From Stappia stellulata (lineage in GTDB: Bacteria > Pseudomonadota > Alphaproteobacteria > Rhizobiales > Stappiaceae), in NCBI RefSeq assembly GCF_020176715.1, contig NZ_JAIVMF010000005.1:1-64000 (forward strand): DNA of 64,000 nucleotides. The letters are read 5' to 3'. How positions within the stretch are numbered: the first letter of the stretch is position 1; every line of letters begins with the position of its first letter. The notes under the pieces are model-generated. The model did no database searches, was not told where the DNA came from, and was given only the letters and a program-made list of their open reading frames with translations. This document shows positions 29,149 to 38,586 of the stretch, one piece after another. A program made the translations under genes and the position numbers.

Positions 29149-29870
29149 CCGGCACGGGTGCCGCCGCCGGGGCGGGCGGGCGCGGTTGAGCCCCGCCGTC
29201 GGCCGGGGACCTCATGCCCCTTGGGAAAATTGCGGAAAAGGTGCCACTGAGGGCGGCGGGGGGATCGCCCAATCGCTTCGCGACCTTGCATTGCCGGACA
29301 GTCGAACGTCGGTGAACACGGCTCGCGAGACCGATGTGGAGCGGAGAGATGTTCGGGTGGCACAAATAAAGTTTCTCTGAAATATCGGAGATTTAGCAAC
29401 GCAGGCGGGTATATCGCGCGATGCGTGCACGGCTGGATGGCAGCGGTCTGATGTAACGTGAACGCTTATCGGAAGCCGGCGGCCGGGCCGGACCCGGATT
29501 CGCGTATGCCCACAGGGAAACCCCCCACCTTTTCAAGAGCATGAAAGATCAAGAAATGCGAATATAATAATGATATTGATATTTATAACAATGCCATTTT
29601 TCGATGGTCCACGACGACTGCTTGTCGTTGCCTTGATTTGAAGGGTGGTTTCGCAGACTTTCGCAGAATTAAGCTTGAATCATCTTACCAAGAAAGTTTC
29701 CTTTCTGCAGTATTGACAAACAAAGAGAGAGTTGTGTCGTTGTTTCTGTTAACTGCTTATTAAATGGGCGCAAACTATCAAACGGGCGTGGATCTGAATT
29801 GCGGAAGATCGACTTGGAGATCCGCAGTCGCGATTGTTGTTCTCTGGCTGCCGCGTGTGAGGCGAATACG
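29149..29870. other. AT-rich intergenic region before chemoreceptor
   Basis: A 722-base gap, the longest without a gene in this window. The first 350 bases have ordinary GC and no recognisable frame. From about 29520 to 29770 the sequence turns markedly AT-rich (runs such as AATATAATAATGATATTGAT), unlike the rest of the window. A TTAA-N7-TTAA box lies at 29749-29763. No tRNA, repeat array or transposase was seen. It could hold promoter elements for the chemoreceptor or a small RNA, which I cannot show. Confidence 0.5.
29749..29763 (+). promoter_or_regulatory. CtrA-type binding box upstream of chemoreceptor
   Basis: TTAA, seven bases, TTAA, in the AT-rich zone 107 bases before the chemoreceptor ATG. 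It matches the CtrA full-site spacing also found before flgB. The local AT richness makes a chance match more likely than for the flgB site. Confidence 0.6.
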
Positions 29871-31523
29871 ATGCTCAAGAAAATATCCATACCGAAGAAG
29901 GTTTTTGGTGGCTTCGGTTTCATCCTGATCCTGTTGCTGACGATCAGCGCCATCGGGGTCAGCGCCCTCGTCAGCAGCAACAGCGATTTCGCCACCTATC
30001 GGCAGGCGGCGCGGGAAACCGCCGAGGCCGGGCGAGTTCAGGCCAATCTGCTTGAAGCCCGCATCGCGGTGAAGAATTTCATCATTTCCGGATCGCAGGC
30101 CAATATCGATGTCGTGGAAAAGCGGCTCCAGGCAACCCGCAGCCTTCTCGATGATCTGGCAAAGCTCACGAACGGACATGAGGCGGATCAGATGATCGCC
30201 GAGGCCGCTCAGGATCTGGAGCGCTATTTTCAGGCGTTCCAGGCGCTTACGGCCTTGAGCGAAGGGCGTGAGGATGCCGCAGCGCGGTCCGTGGATGTGA
30301 TCGGGCCGAAAATCGCCGCCGATCTTGAGAGCTTCAAGCTGTCGACGAAGACCCTGCAGGATACGCTTGGCCCGCAGGCCACGGCGGAGATGGAGCGTGC
30401 CGTCACGTTCGTGCTGATTGTGGCCGCAGCCGGTGTCCTCCTCGGGCTGGCTGCCGCCTGGAGTATCGGAACCGGCATTGCACGACCGATTTCCACCATC
30501 ACCAACGCCATGCGGACCCTGGCCGGCGGTGACAAGACCACCGACATCCCCGGGCTCGACCATGGCGACGAAATCGGGGCCATGGCCAGGGCCGTCGTGG
30601 TGTTCAAGGAAAACATGATCAAGGCCGAGGACCTGGCGGCCAAGGAGATGGAAGCGGCCAAGACGCGTGACGTGCGCGCCCGCCACATCGAGCAACTGAC
30701 CCAGACCTTCGATGCCAATATCTCGGAACTGCTGGATGTGGTCGCAAGCGCTGCCACGGAAATGCAGAGCACCGCGCAGTCCATGTCCGGCATCGCCAGC
30801 GACACCAACCACCGGGCCACCTCCGTCGCCAGTGCTGCGGAACAGGCGTCCGCCAACGTCCAGACGGTGGCAAGCGCCACGGAAGAGCTTTCGTCCTCCA
30901 TCCAGGAGATTTCGCGGCAGGTGTCCCAGTCCTCCGCGATCGCCAGCCGTGCCGTGACAGAGGCCAGTCGCACCGATGTCCAGGTGCAGGGGCTGGCCGC
31001 CTCCGCCCAGAAGATCGGCGAAGTGGTGAATCTGATTTCCGCCATCGCCCAGCAGACCAACCTGCTCGCCCTCAACGCCACTATCGAGGCGGCGCGCGCC
31101 GGCGAGGCCGGCAAGGGGTTTGCGGTCGTTGCCTCGGAAGTGAAGGCCCTTGCCACCCAGACCGCACAGGCCACCGAGGAGATCAGCCAGCAGATCGCCA
31201 GCATCCAGGTGGAAACGGCCGAAGCGGTGTCGGCGATCCAGATGTTCGGCGTGACCGTCGGCGAGGTGAACGAGATTGCCTCCAGCATCGCCTCGGCGGT
31301 CGAGGAGCAGACGGCGGCGACCAGCGAAATCGCCCGCAATGTCGAACAGGCATCCGAGGGCACGCGCGAAGTCACCTCCAACATCATCGAGGTGACGAGT
31401 TCGGCGAGCGAAACCGGTGCCGCGGCAACCCAGGTAACCGGTGTGGCGGCGGATCTGAGCCAGCGCGCCGAAACCCTCAAGTCGCGCGTGGAACGCTTCC
31501 TCGCCGACGTGCGGGCCGCCTGA
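29871..31523 (+). CDS. Methyl-accepting chemotaxis protein
   Basis: 550 aa from the ATG beginning MLKKISIPKKVFGG. First membrane helix at about residues 12-33, a helical periplasmic sensor of about 150 residues (HBM/4-helix-bundle type), second membrane helix at about 187-207 (FVLIVAAAGVLLGLAAAW), HAMP (ARPISTITNAMRTLAGGDKT), and a long cytoplasmic signalling hairpin with the tip IAQQTNLLALNATIEAARAGEAGKGFAVVA in two pieces. It relays periplasmic cues to CheA. It is an orphan here, with a CtrA-type box upstream, and shares a terminator with convergent icd. Confidence 0.95.
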   Translation: MLKKISIPKKVFGGFGFILILLLTISAIGVSALVSSNSDFATYRQAARETAEAGRVQANLLEARIAVKNFIISGSQANIDVVEKRLQATRSLLDDLAKLTNGHEADQMIAEAAQDLERYFQAFQALTALSEGREDAAARSVDVIGPKIAADLESFKLSTKTLQDTLGPQATAEMERAVTFVLIVAAAGVLLGLAAAWSIGTGIARPISTITNAMRTLAGGDKTTDIPGLDHGDEIGAMARAVVVFKENMIKAEDLAAKEMEAAKTRDVRARHIEQLTQTFDANISELLDVVASAATEMQSTAQSMSGIASDTNHRATSVASAAEQASANVQTVASATEELSSSIQEISRQVSQSSAIASRAVTEASRTDVQVQGLAASAQKIGEVVNLISAIAQQTNLLALNATIEAARAGEAGKGFAVVASEVKALATQTAQATEEISQQIASIQVETAEAVSAIQMFGVTVGEVNEIASSIASAVEEQTAATSEIARNVEQASEGTREVTSNIIEVTSSASETGAAATQVTGVAADLSQRAETLKSRVERFLADVRAA

Positions 31524-31587
31524 GGGCACGCGCCGGCAAGGCCGTCCTTCCCGCGGCGGAATTGTCGCGGACATGGTCTCAAACGAA

Positions 31588-31614
31588 GAAGGGCGCCACT
31601 TGCGGGCGCCCTTC
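31588..31614. terminator. Bidirectional terminator between chemoreceptor and icd
   Basis: A 10-pair stem, GAAGGGCGCC with GGCGCCCTTC, and a seven-base loop. Tails with T clusters occur on both strands (CGTCGTTT on plus, TTCGTTT on minus), so it can end both convergent genes. Confidence 0.8.
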
Positions 31615-31637
31615 GTCGTTTCGTGCCGTGAAGAGCC

Positions 31638-32852
31638 TCAGCCCTTCATCGCCGCCTGCAGGTTCTCGTCGATCTTGTCGAGGAAACCGTTGGTGGTGAG
31701 CCACTTCTGGTCCGGGCCGACCAGCAGCGCCAGGTCCTTGGTCATGTGACCGGATTCCACCGTGTCGATGCAGACCTTCTCCAGCGTGTCGGCGAACTTG
31801 GCCAGTTCGTCGTTGCCGTCGAGCTTGGCGCGGTGGGCAAGGCCACGGGTCCAGGCGAAGATCGATGCGATCGGGTTGGTCGAGGTTTCCTCGCCGCGCT
31901 GGTGCTGGCGGTAGTGGCGGGTAACGGTGCCGTGGGCGGCTTCCGCCTCCACCGTCTTTCCGTCCGGGGTCATCAGCACCGAGGTCATCAGGCCGAGCGA
32001 GCCGAAGCCCTGGGCGACGATGTCGGACTGGACGTCGCCGTCGTAGTTCTTGCAGGCCCAGACGTAGCCGCCCGACCACTTCAGCGCCGCCGCGACCATG
32101 TCGTCGATCAGGCGGTGCTCATAGGTGATCTTCTTGGCTTCGAAGGCGTCCTTGAACTCGGTGTCGAAGATCTCCTGGAACAGGTCCTTGAAGCGCCCGT
32201 CATAGGCCTTGAGGATCGTGTTCTTTGTCGACAGGTAGCAGGGAACGCCACGCTGCAGCGCGTAGTTCATCGAGGCGCGGGCGAAGTCGCGGATCGAATC
32301 GTCGAGATTGTACATCGCCATGGCGACGCCGGCCGACGGCGCGTCGAACACTTCGTGCTCGATCTCGGTGCCATCCTCGCCGACGAACTTCACCGTGAGC
32401 TTGCCCTTGCCGGGGAAGCGGAAGTCGGTTGCGCGATACTGGTCGCCGAAGGCGTGACGGCCGACGATGATCGGCTGGGTCCAGCCCGGCACCAGACGCG
32501 GCACGTTGTTCATGATGATCGGCTCGCGGAAGATCACTCCGCCCAGGATGTTGCGGATCGTGCCGTTCGGCGAACGATACATGCGCTTGAGGCCGAATTC
32601 CTCAACGCGGGCCTCGTCCGGGGTGATCGTGGCGCATTTCACGCCGACACCGTATTCCTTGATCGCATTGGCCGCGTCGACGGTGATCTGGTCGTCGGTC
32701 TCGTCGCGCTTCTCGATACCGAGGTCGAAGTACTTCAGTTCGATGTCGAGATAGGGATGGATCAGCTTGTTCTTGATGAATTCCCAGATGATCCGGGTCA
32801 TCTCGTCGCCGTCGAGTTCGACAACCGGATTGACAACCTTAATCTTCGCCAT
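31638..32852 (-). CDS. icd: NADP-dependent isocitrate dehydrogenase
   Basis: 404 aa, the homodimeric eukaryote-like form of IDH usual in alphaproteobacteria. It opens [20 protein letters not shown], and includes [25 protein letters not shown] (isocitrate-binding Ser and Arg) and the Asp-rich region around [20 protein letters not shown] and [20 protein letters not shown]. It makes 2-oxoglutarate and NADPH in the TCA cycle. The segment after alaS in rhizobial genomes often carries icd, in line with this position. Confidence 0.99.
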   Translation of the reverse strand: MAKIKVVNPVVELDGDEMTRIIWEFIKNKLIHPYLDIELKYFDLGIEKRDETDDQITVDAANAIKEYGVGVKCATITPDEARVEEFGLKRMYRSPNGTIRNILGGVIFREPIIMNNVPRLVPGWTQPIIVGRHAFGDQYRATDFRFPGKGKLTVKFVGEDGTEIEHEVFDAPSAGVAMAMYNLDDSIRDFARASMNYALQRGVPCYLSTKNTILKAYDGRFKDLFQEIFDTEFKDAFEAKKITYEHRLIDDMVAAALKWSGGYVWACKNYDGDVQSDIVAQGFGSLGLMTSVLMTPDGKTVEAEAAHGTVTRHYRQHQRGEETSTNPIASIFAWTRGLAHRAKLDGNDELAKFADTLEKVCIDTVESGHMTKDLALLVGPDQKWLTTNGFLDKIDENLQAAMKG

Positions 32853-33133
32853 GGTGCAGATGACCTCGTGTCTTGGGTGGGCAATGCGCGTCCCGCGCCG
32901 GATACCTCAGGCCGATGTCGCCGGCCCGGACGGGCCGGGCGAAACAGCCGCGCGGCCCCTATAGCAAAGGGGCGGCGAAACGCAAAGCTGGCCATTCGTC
33001 AATCATGCGAAACGATGACGGCAAAATGCGGGTTGCGGGATGCGCGGGCTGGGCGCACCCTGTCGGAAGTCGCAAGGGTCGCCCGTGTCAGGGGGCCGGG
33101 ACGGCGGCAGACGGAGCGCAGAGGAGCTTGGCG

Positions 33134-33676
33134 GTGCAGGGACGCATGGGACATGGAACCGGGATCAAACTTGCGTGGATGCGCGCGCTGTCGCTCGGCC
33201 TCCTGGCCGCGACCTTCACCTTCGCGGCGGCGGCGACATTGGCGGCCGACGAGCCCGCCATTCTTCAGATCGACGGCAATATCGCCAGTGCGGAGCCCTT
33301 GTCGCTGACCCGGGCCGATCTCGAGGCGATCGGCATGCATGATGTGGTCACGATCACTCCGTGGAACGACGAGCTCACCACCTACACCGGTCCGCTGATC
33401 CGGGATGTTCTTGCCCATGTCGGCGCGAAGGGCGACAGCATCGTCGCGGTCGCACTCAACAACTACCGCGTCGTGTTCCCGGTCTCCGATGCCCGCGCCT
33501 ACGATGTGATTCTGGCGGTCCGGGTGAATGGCGAGCCGATCGGCGTGCGGGAGCGCGGGCCCGTCCGCGTGATGTATCCCTGGTCGGAGCGCGAGGAACT
33601 CAGATCTGAGGTCTATTATTCGCGCGCCATCTGGCAGTTGAGCGGACTGACGCTGGTGGGGCAGGCAACGCAGTGA
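33134..33676 (+). CDS. Periplasmic molybdopterin-oxidoreductase-fold-like protein without cysteine
   Basis: 180 aa from a GTG with a GAGGAG ribosome-binding sequence seven bases upstream; an ATG four codons later (33146) is the alternative. A signal peptide ends near AAAATLAADEP. The mature domain (LTRADLEAIGMHDVVTITPW, YTGPLIRDVLAHVGAKGDSI, RVMYPWSEREEL, YSRAIWQLSGLTLV) has the pattern of small proteins in the sulfite-oxidase/YedY molybdopterin-binding superfamily. It lacks any Cys, so it cannot supply the usual molybdenum-ligating thiolate. It directly precedes a histidine kinase gene and may be its periplasmic partner. Confidence 0.75.
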   Translation: MQGRMGHGTGIKLAWMRALSLGLLAATFTFAAAATLAADEPAILQIDGNIASAEPLSLTRADLEAIGMHDVVTITPWNDELTTYTGPLIRDVLAHVGAKGDSIVAVALNNYRVVFPVSDARAYDVILAVRVNGEPIGVRERGPVRVMYPWSEREELRSEVYYSRAIWQLSGLTLVGQATQ

Positions 33677-33787
33677 CGTTTGCGCTGCTTCCCGCTTTCC
33701 CCGACGGCGTGTCGGCTGTAGAATTCCACTGCAGGATGCGCCGTTGGGAAGGACGCAATCGGTAAGAGACCGACGGAAGGCAGCAAG

Positions 33788-35215
33788 ATGGAACTGAGCG
33801 CAAGATGGGTGCGCACGCTCTACGCAACGCTGCTTGTCGGCGTCGCGATCATCACCGGGTCGCTGTTCGTCGTCATTTCCACCTTGAGCACCCAGAACAA
33901 CGAGGACCGGGCCGAATACCGGCAAAGTCTCATCTGGTTCAGCGCCCAGCTGGTCGTCGAGTACAAGGACGTGCTGCATGCGCTCGACACACTGATTCTC
34001 AACGAGGGGCGGGAAGACCTTCGCGCACAGGTGGTGTCGCGGTTCGACATCCTGTGGAGCCGGGCGATCCGCCTGGGAGAGGGCGCGGTCGGGCGCGAGT
34101 TGGCGCGGGTGGACGGGTCGACCTCTCTCATGCCGGATCTGACCCGGCTCGTGCGCGAGGCGGACACCCATCTGGCGGACATGGCGGATGGCGATCTCGC
34201 CGCGGCGGCGATCATGCGCGACCAGCTCGGACAGCTCCAGCCGACGCTCGATGCCTTCCGCTCCAGCGTCTATCGGCTCCAGCGCGAGGCGGCCGCGCGC
34301 CAGCGCGATATTCTCAGCAACACCGTGGACACGGTGCTGTTCCTGATCATCGGACTGCTGGTTGCGGGTCTGTCCATGGGCGGGCTGGTGCTGCGCGACC
34401 GGAGCCAGCTGATGCGCCTGCGCGGACAGCTGGAGCGTCGGGTGACGGAGCGCACCGAGGAACTGGCCCGCGCCAACGCCGATCTGCGATCCGCAAACGA
34501 ACGGCTGACCCAGTTCAACAATCTCGCCTCGCACGACCTCAAGGAGCCGGTGCGCAAGATCGGTGTGTTCAGCGATCTCCTGCTCGAAGGCGTGGCCAAT
34601 CGCGACACGGAGACGATTTCCTACGCCGCGAATGTGATGCGGGCCTCGGCCGGGCGGGCCAAGACGCTGATCTCCAACCTCTTGAACTATTCCGCCGCCT
34701 CCGACCGCAAGCTCGACCGCGAACGGTTGTCGCTGGAAACGCTGATTGCGCGGGTAACCGAAAGCCTCTCCGAGGCGATCCGGGAAAGCGACGCGGAAAT
34801 CATCGTCAACGGCGGCACTGTCGAGCTTGAGGGCGATCCCGTGTTCCTGGAGCAGCTGTTCCAGAACCTGATCGCCAATGCAGTGAAGTTTCAAGCTGCG
34901 GGCAACCGTCCGGTGGTGCGTGTCCGCGTGACGCGCGATCCCGACGGGCGGCCGCGGCGGATCCATGTGCGCGACAACGGGATCGGCTTCGACATGAGCC
35001 ATCAGGCCCAGGTGTTCGAGCCGTTTCGTCGTCTGCACGGACGCGAGAAATATGCCGGAACCGGCATGGGGCTCGCCATCTGCTCGGCGATCGCCCAGCG
35101 CCATGGCTGGGTTCTGGGGGCGACGAGCGCGCCGGGCGAGGGCGCCGACTTCTATCTGGATTTCGGACCGGCGGCGAGCGAGGCCGATGAGAGGGTGCCG
35201 ACGGCCGCCGAATGA
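33788..35215 (+). CDS. Membrane sensor histidine kinase
   Basis: 475 aa. Two membrane helices (about 10-32 and 181-203) flank a 150-residue helical periplasmic sensor domain. A short coiled coil leads to the HisKA domain, NLASHDLKEPVRKIGVFSDL, with phospho-acceptor His249, and a HATPase domain with NLIANAVKFQ, DNGIGFD and GTGMGLAICSAIAQRHG. The H-box is of the SHDLKEP type seen in bacteriophytochrome-like kinases. No response regulator is encoded nearby. Its upstream neighbour, 111 bases away, is a periplasmic protein that could bind the sensor domain. Confidence 0.92.
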   Translation: MELSARWVRTLYATLLVGVAIITGSLFVVISTLSTQNNEDRAEYRQSLIWFSAQLVVEYKDVLHALDTLILNEGREDLRAQVVSRFDILWSRAIRLGEGAVGRELARVDGSTSLMPDLTRLVREADTHLADMADGDLAAAAIMRDQLGQLQPTLDAFRSSVYRLQREAAARQRDILSNTVDTVLFLIIGLLVAGLSMGGLVLRDRSQLMRLRGQLERRVTERTEELARANADLRSANERLTQFNNLASHDLKEPVRKIGVFSDLLLEGVANRDTETISYAANVMRASAGRAKTLISNLLNYSAASDRKLDRERLSLETLIARVTESLSEAIRESDAEIIVNGGTVELEGDPVFLEQLFQNLIANAVKFQAAGNRPVVRVRVTRDPDGRPRRIHVRDNGIGFDMSHQAQVFEPFRRLHGREKYAGTGMGLAICSAIAQRHGWVLGATSAPGEGADFYLDFGPAASEADERVPTAAE

Positions 35216-35234
35216 CGGCCGTCGGAGCAGGCGA

Positions 35235-35822
35235 TCAGACCGAAGATGCCGCGCCTGCCTTGCGTGCGATCAGGGCGATGGCGATGTAGCTCCAGCCGTT
35301 CATCAGGACGGCGACGCCGCCGAACAGGCCGAGTGCCCAGAGCGCGGAGGTCGGGAATTCGAACCAGATGCACAGGCCGGCGACGATGGACAGCACGCCG
35401 GCGCCGGCAAGCCAGCCCCAGCCGTCGTGCGGACGCACCTTGAAGCCGAGCAGGATCTGCGTGACGCCCTGCGCCAGCAGGATCACGGCGACGACCAGCG
35501 TTAGCGCGAAGGTGCCGATGACCGGATTGAAGTAGACGGCGGCTCCGCCGACCAGCGCGATGATCCCGGTCAGGATGTCCCACAGGAAGCCGCTCCAGTT
35601 CTTGACGGAGAAGGCGTGCCAGATCTGCAGCACGCCGCCGATGGCGAAGACGATGGCGATGACGAGCGTCACCGCTATGGAGCTTGCCAGGGGGACGGTG
35701 ATCATGGCGAAACCGCCGATCAGCAGGGCGATTCCCAGTGCAAGGAACCAGCCCCATTTTTCGCGGACCACTTCCGTGATCGGCGGTTTGTGGGATGCGG
35801 TTTGCGGTTGCGGCGCACTCAT
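35235..35822 (-). CDS. HdeD-family acid-resistance membrane protein
   Basis: 195 aa with six membrane helices arranged as three pairs, the layout of HdeD (DUF308). Characteristic are KWGWFLALGIALLIGGFAMI, GGVLQIWHAFSVKNWSGFLW and GVTQILLGFKVRPHDGWGW. E. coli HdeD is linked to acid resistance at high cell density, but the molecular function is unknown. The gene is alone on the minus strand, convergent with the histidine kinase, 19 bases from its stop. Confidence 0.9.
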   Translation of the reverse strand: MSAPQPQTASHKPPITEVVREKWGWFLALGIALLIGGFAMITVPLASSIAVTLVIAIVFAIGGVLQIWHAFSVKNWSGFLWDILTGIIALVGGAAVYFNPVIGTFALTLVVAVILLAQGVTQILLGFKVRPHDGWGWLAGAGVLSIVAGLCIWFEFPTSALWALGLFGGVAVLMNGWSYIAIALIARKAGAASSV

Positions 35823-35954
35823 GCCGGTAATCCTTGTATTTGCGGATAGAGAATGATTTTCAACATCCTGACTATAACGCCGGTTTGACGTCGGTGCGAT
35901 CAGGGATCGCATCCTTGCGGGAGCGTTGCGCGAACGCTGGAAAAGTCGCCGGGA

Positions 35955-36806
35955 ATGGGCTATCTGCGCGCCATGACACGCAATGCATCCATCGATCCGT
36001 CGGCCCGAAGCGTCGACCTGACGCCTCCCTGCGTCATCCTGTGCGAGCCGCAGCTGGGCGAAAACATCGGCACGGCCGCGCGCGCCATGGCGAATTTCGG
36101 CCTTGTCGACCTGCGGATCGTCAATCCGCGCGACGGCTGGCCGAGCGAGCGGGCGCGGGCGGCGGCAAGCCGCGCTGACCATGTCATCGACGGCGTGCGC
36201 GTCTTTGCCAGCGTCGAGGATGCCATCGCGGATCTCAGTTTCGTCTATGCGACGACGGCGCGTTCGCGCGAGGTGCCCAAGCCCGTGCGCGGCCCGGACG
36301 AGGCCGCCGAAGCCGCCACCCGCCTTGCCGCGCAGGGCGCGAGCGTCGGCTATCTCTTCGGTCGCGAGCGCTGGGGGCTCAACAACGACGAGGTGGCGCT
36401 CGCCGACGAGATCGTCACGCTGCCCGTCGATCCGGATTTCGCGTCGCTGAACATCGCCCAGGCGGTGCTGGTGTGCGCCTATGAATGGCGCGTCAAGGCG
36501 AATCGCGGGGCCTTGCCCTTCCGCCTCGACGAGGTGGCCAATCCGCCCGCGCGCAAGGAGGACCTGGTGCGGCTGTTCGAGCATCTGGAAAGCGCGCTCG
36601 ACGGCGTCACCTTCTTCCGCCCGCCGGAAAAGCGCCCCTCCATGGTGCGCAACCTGCGCAACATCCTGCAAAAGGCCGCCCTGACCGACCAGGAGGTGAA
36701 GACGCTGCGCGGCGTGATCGCGGCGCTCGAGCGACGGCCGACCCGTCCGCGCGAGGATCAGCGCGAAGACAAGAGCGACGGTCCGTCCGCCGAAAGCGAA
36801 AAATGA
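35955..36806 (+). CDS. trmJ: TrmJ-like SPOUT RNA methyltransferase
   Basis: 283 aa from the first ATG (35973 is an alternative start). SPOUT/TrmJ motifs: VILCEPQLGENIGTAARAMA, FGLVDLRIVNPRDGWPSE, GYLFGRERWGLNNDEVALAD and PDFASLNIAQAVLVCAYEW, the last two forming the SAM-binding knot. TrmJ 2'-O-methylates the anticodon-loop position 32 of tRNAs; some alphaproteobacterial relatives are only annotated as rRNA/tRNA methyltransferases. Its stop overlaps the murI start (ATGA), so the two are translationally coupled. Confidence 0.85.
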   Translation: MGYLRAMTRNASIDPSARSVDLTPPCVILCEPQLGENIGTAARAMANFGLVDLRIVNPRDGWPSERARAAASRADHVIDGVRVFASVEDAIADLSFVYATTARSREVPKPVRGPDEAAEAATRLAAQGASVGYLFGRERWGLNNDEVALADEIVTLPVDPDFASLNIAQAVLVCAYEWRVKANRGALPFRLDEVANPPARKEDLVRLFEHLESALDGVTFFRPPEKRPSMVRNLRNILQKAALTDQEVKTLRGVIAALERRPTRPREDQREDKSDGPSAESEK

Positions 36807-37606
36807 GCGCGCCCGCGCCGCTCGGCCCCCCGGTGCTCGTTTTCGACAGCGGCGCCGGCGGCATGAGCGTCGCGCGCCAGATCCGCTCTCTGCTGCCGCA
36901 GCTTCCGCTGTGTTACGTCGCCGACGATGCCGGCTTTCCCTATGGCGACTGGCCCGAGGAAGCACTGACCGCCCATTGCGTGGAACTGCTGGTGCGGCTT
37001 GTCGACGAGCTGCGCCCCTGCGCCGTCGTCATTGCCTGCAACACCGCTTCCACCCTCGTGCTGGCGCCCTTGCGGGCGCGGTTGTCGATCCCGGTGGTGG
37101 GCACCGTGCCGGCGATCAAGCCGGCGGCGGAGATCTCGCGCAGCGGGCTCGTCACGGTTCTGGCGACCCCGGCCACCGTCGTGCGCGACTATACGTTCGA
37201 CCTGATCCGGCGCTTTGCGCCCGACACGGCGATCACGCTCGTCGGGTCGCGCCGGCTGGCGCGGCTCGCGGAGGCGGCGATTGCCGGCAAGGAGGTCGAC
37301 CGGGATGTTCTGGCGCAGGAAATTGCCCCCTGCTTCGTGACCAAGAACGGCGCGCGAACCGATGTGGTCGTGCTCGCCTGCACCCATTACCCGCTGCTTC
37401 TGCCGCAATTGATGCAAGCCGCGCCCTGGGACGTCGACTGGCTCGACCCGGCACCGGCCATTGCCCGCCGCCTTGCCAATGTGCTGGGCGAGGGGGCGGC
37501 GCCGTTGCCGGCGGGTGCCGAGCTGCCGGCTGGGGTCGACCGGGTGATCGCCAGCACGGGGGCGGATCTGTCCCATCTTCTGGCGCTGCTTGCGCCGCCG
37601 GTCTGA
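36803..37606 (+). CDS. murI: Glutamate racemase
   Basis: 267 aa. It begins inside the TGA of the preceding gene. The active-site segments are present: DSGAGGMSVARQI, VIACNTAST with Cys79, and VVLACTHYPLLLPQ with Cys193, the cysteine pair that moves the alpha-proton of glutamate. It provides D-glutamate for peptidoglycan. Length and motif order are normal. A terminator follows at 37697. Confidence 0.97.
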   Translation: MSAPAPLGPPVLVFDSGAGGMSVARQIRSLLPQLPLCYVADDAGFPYGDWPEEALTAHCVELLVRLVDELRPCAVVIACNTASTLVLAPLRARLSIPVVGTVPAIKPAAEISRSGLVTVLATPATVVRDYTFDLIRRFAPDTAITLVGSRRLARLAEAAIAGKEVDRDVLAQEIAPCFVTKNGARTDVVVLACTHYPLLLPQLMQAAPWDVDWLDPAPAIARRLANVLGEGAAPLPAGAELPAGVDRVIASTGADLSHLLALLAPPV

Positions 37607-37696
37607 CGGATCCGCGCCGAATGGCGGATTTGCGCGGTTCGGCCCGTGACTTCCGTTTGACAAGCGGGCGGCGGTCGGCTAGGGATCCTGCGACTT

Positions 37697-37725
37697 GGCG
37701 GGTCCCTGTGGCCCGCCTTGTTTTT
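37697..37725 (+). terminator. Rho-independent terminator after murI
   Basis: Stem GGCGGG with CCCGCC, nine-base loop, then TTGTTTTT. It lies 90 bases after the murI stop and 140 bases before rpsD. Confidence 0.8.
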
Positions 37726-37865
37726 CACGCACCCGTGGATCTCCGTGCCGGCGCTGTTTGGCCCGGGATCCTGTCGCCTCGCTTTTTTTCGTGACCGTCA
37801 TGGAGAAGGCAAGGAGAGGAGGGCGTGTTTCCTTGAGATAACAGACGACTGCGAAGGAACCGCGA

Positions 37866-38483
37866 ATGTCGAAGCGCCATAGCGTAAAGCACAAACTCGA
37901 TCGCCGCATGGGCGAGAACATCTGGGGCCGTCCCAAGTCCCCGGCCAACCGCCGCGAATACGGCCCGGGCCAGCACGGCCAGCGCCGCAAGGGCAAGCTC
38001 TCGGACTTCGGTGTCCAGCTTCGCGCCAAGCAGAAGCTCAAGGGCTACTACGGAAACATTTCCGAGAAGCAGTTCCACAAGATTTACGTCGAGGCGTCCC
38101 GCCTCAAGGGCGACACCTCGGAGAACCTGATCGGTCTGCTCGAGCGTCGTCTGGACGCGATCGTGTACCGCGCCAAGTTCGTGCCGACGGTTTTCGCCGC
38201 GCGCCAGTTCGTCAACCACGGTCACGTCAAGGTCAACGGCCGCCGCGTCAACATCACCAGCTACCGCTGCAAGCCGGGCGATGTCATCGAGGTGCGTGAG
38301 AAGTCGCGTCAGCTCGCGACCGTGATCGAGGCGACCCAGCTCGCCGAGCGTGACGTGCCGGACTATGTGACCGCCGACTACAGCAAGATGACCGCGACCT
38401 TCACCCGGGTCCCGACGCTTGCCGACGTGCCGTATCCGGTGCAGATGGAACCGAACCTCATCGTCGAGTTCTATTCGCGCTGA
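37866..38483 (+). CDS. rpsD: 30S ribosomal protein S4
   Basis: 205 aa, the standard alphaproteobacterial S4: [60 protein letters not shown] and the S4 RNA-binding fold with [19 protein letters not shown]4 nucleates 30S assembly on 16S rRNA. As usual in this class it stands alone, away from the alpha operon. It has a strong terminator at 38517. Confidence 0.99.
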   Translation: MSKRHSVKHKLDRRMGENIWGRPKSPANRREYGPGQHGQRRKGKLSDFGVQLRAKQKLKGYYGNISEKQFHKIYVEASRLKGDTSENLIGLLERRLDAIVYRAKFVPTVFAARQFVNHGHVKVNGRRVNITSYRCKPGDVIEVREKSRQLATVIEATQLAERDVPDYVTADYSKMTATFTRVPTLADVPYPVQMEPNLIVEFYSR

Positions 38484-38516
38484 TCTTCGGATTTCAAGTC
38501 CGCCAGGCTTCGAACG

Positions 38517-38542
38517 GGGCGCGCCGAAAGGCGCGCCCTTTT
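38517..38542 (+). terminator. Rho-independent terminator after rpsD
   Basis: A nine-pair GC stem, GGGCGCGCC with GGCGCGCCC, with a GAAA tetraloop and TTTT tail, 33 bases after the rpsD stop. Confidence 0.88.
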
Positions 38543-38586
38543 CGCATCCGGGGCCTGCTTCACCCATGCACCGAGGCTTCCCGTCG

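Noticed and set aside
31746-33308. Long plus-strand frame (520 codons) opposite icd
   Set aside because: Antisense to an unmistakable isocitrate dehydrogenase gene; the translation has no domain pattern.
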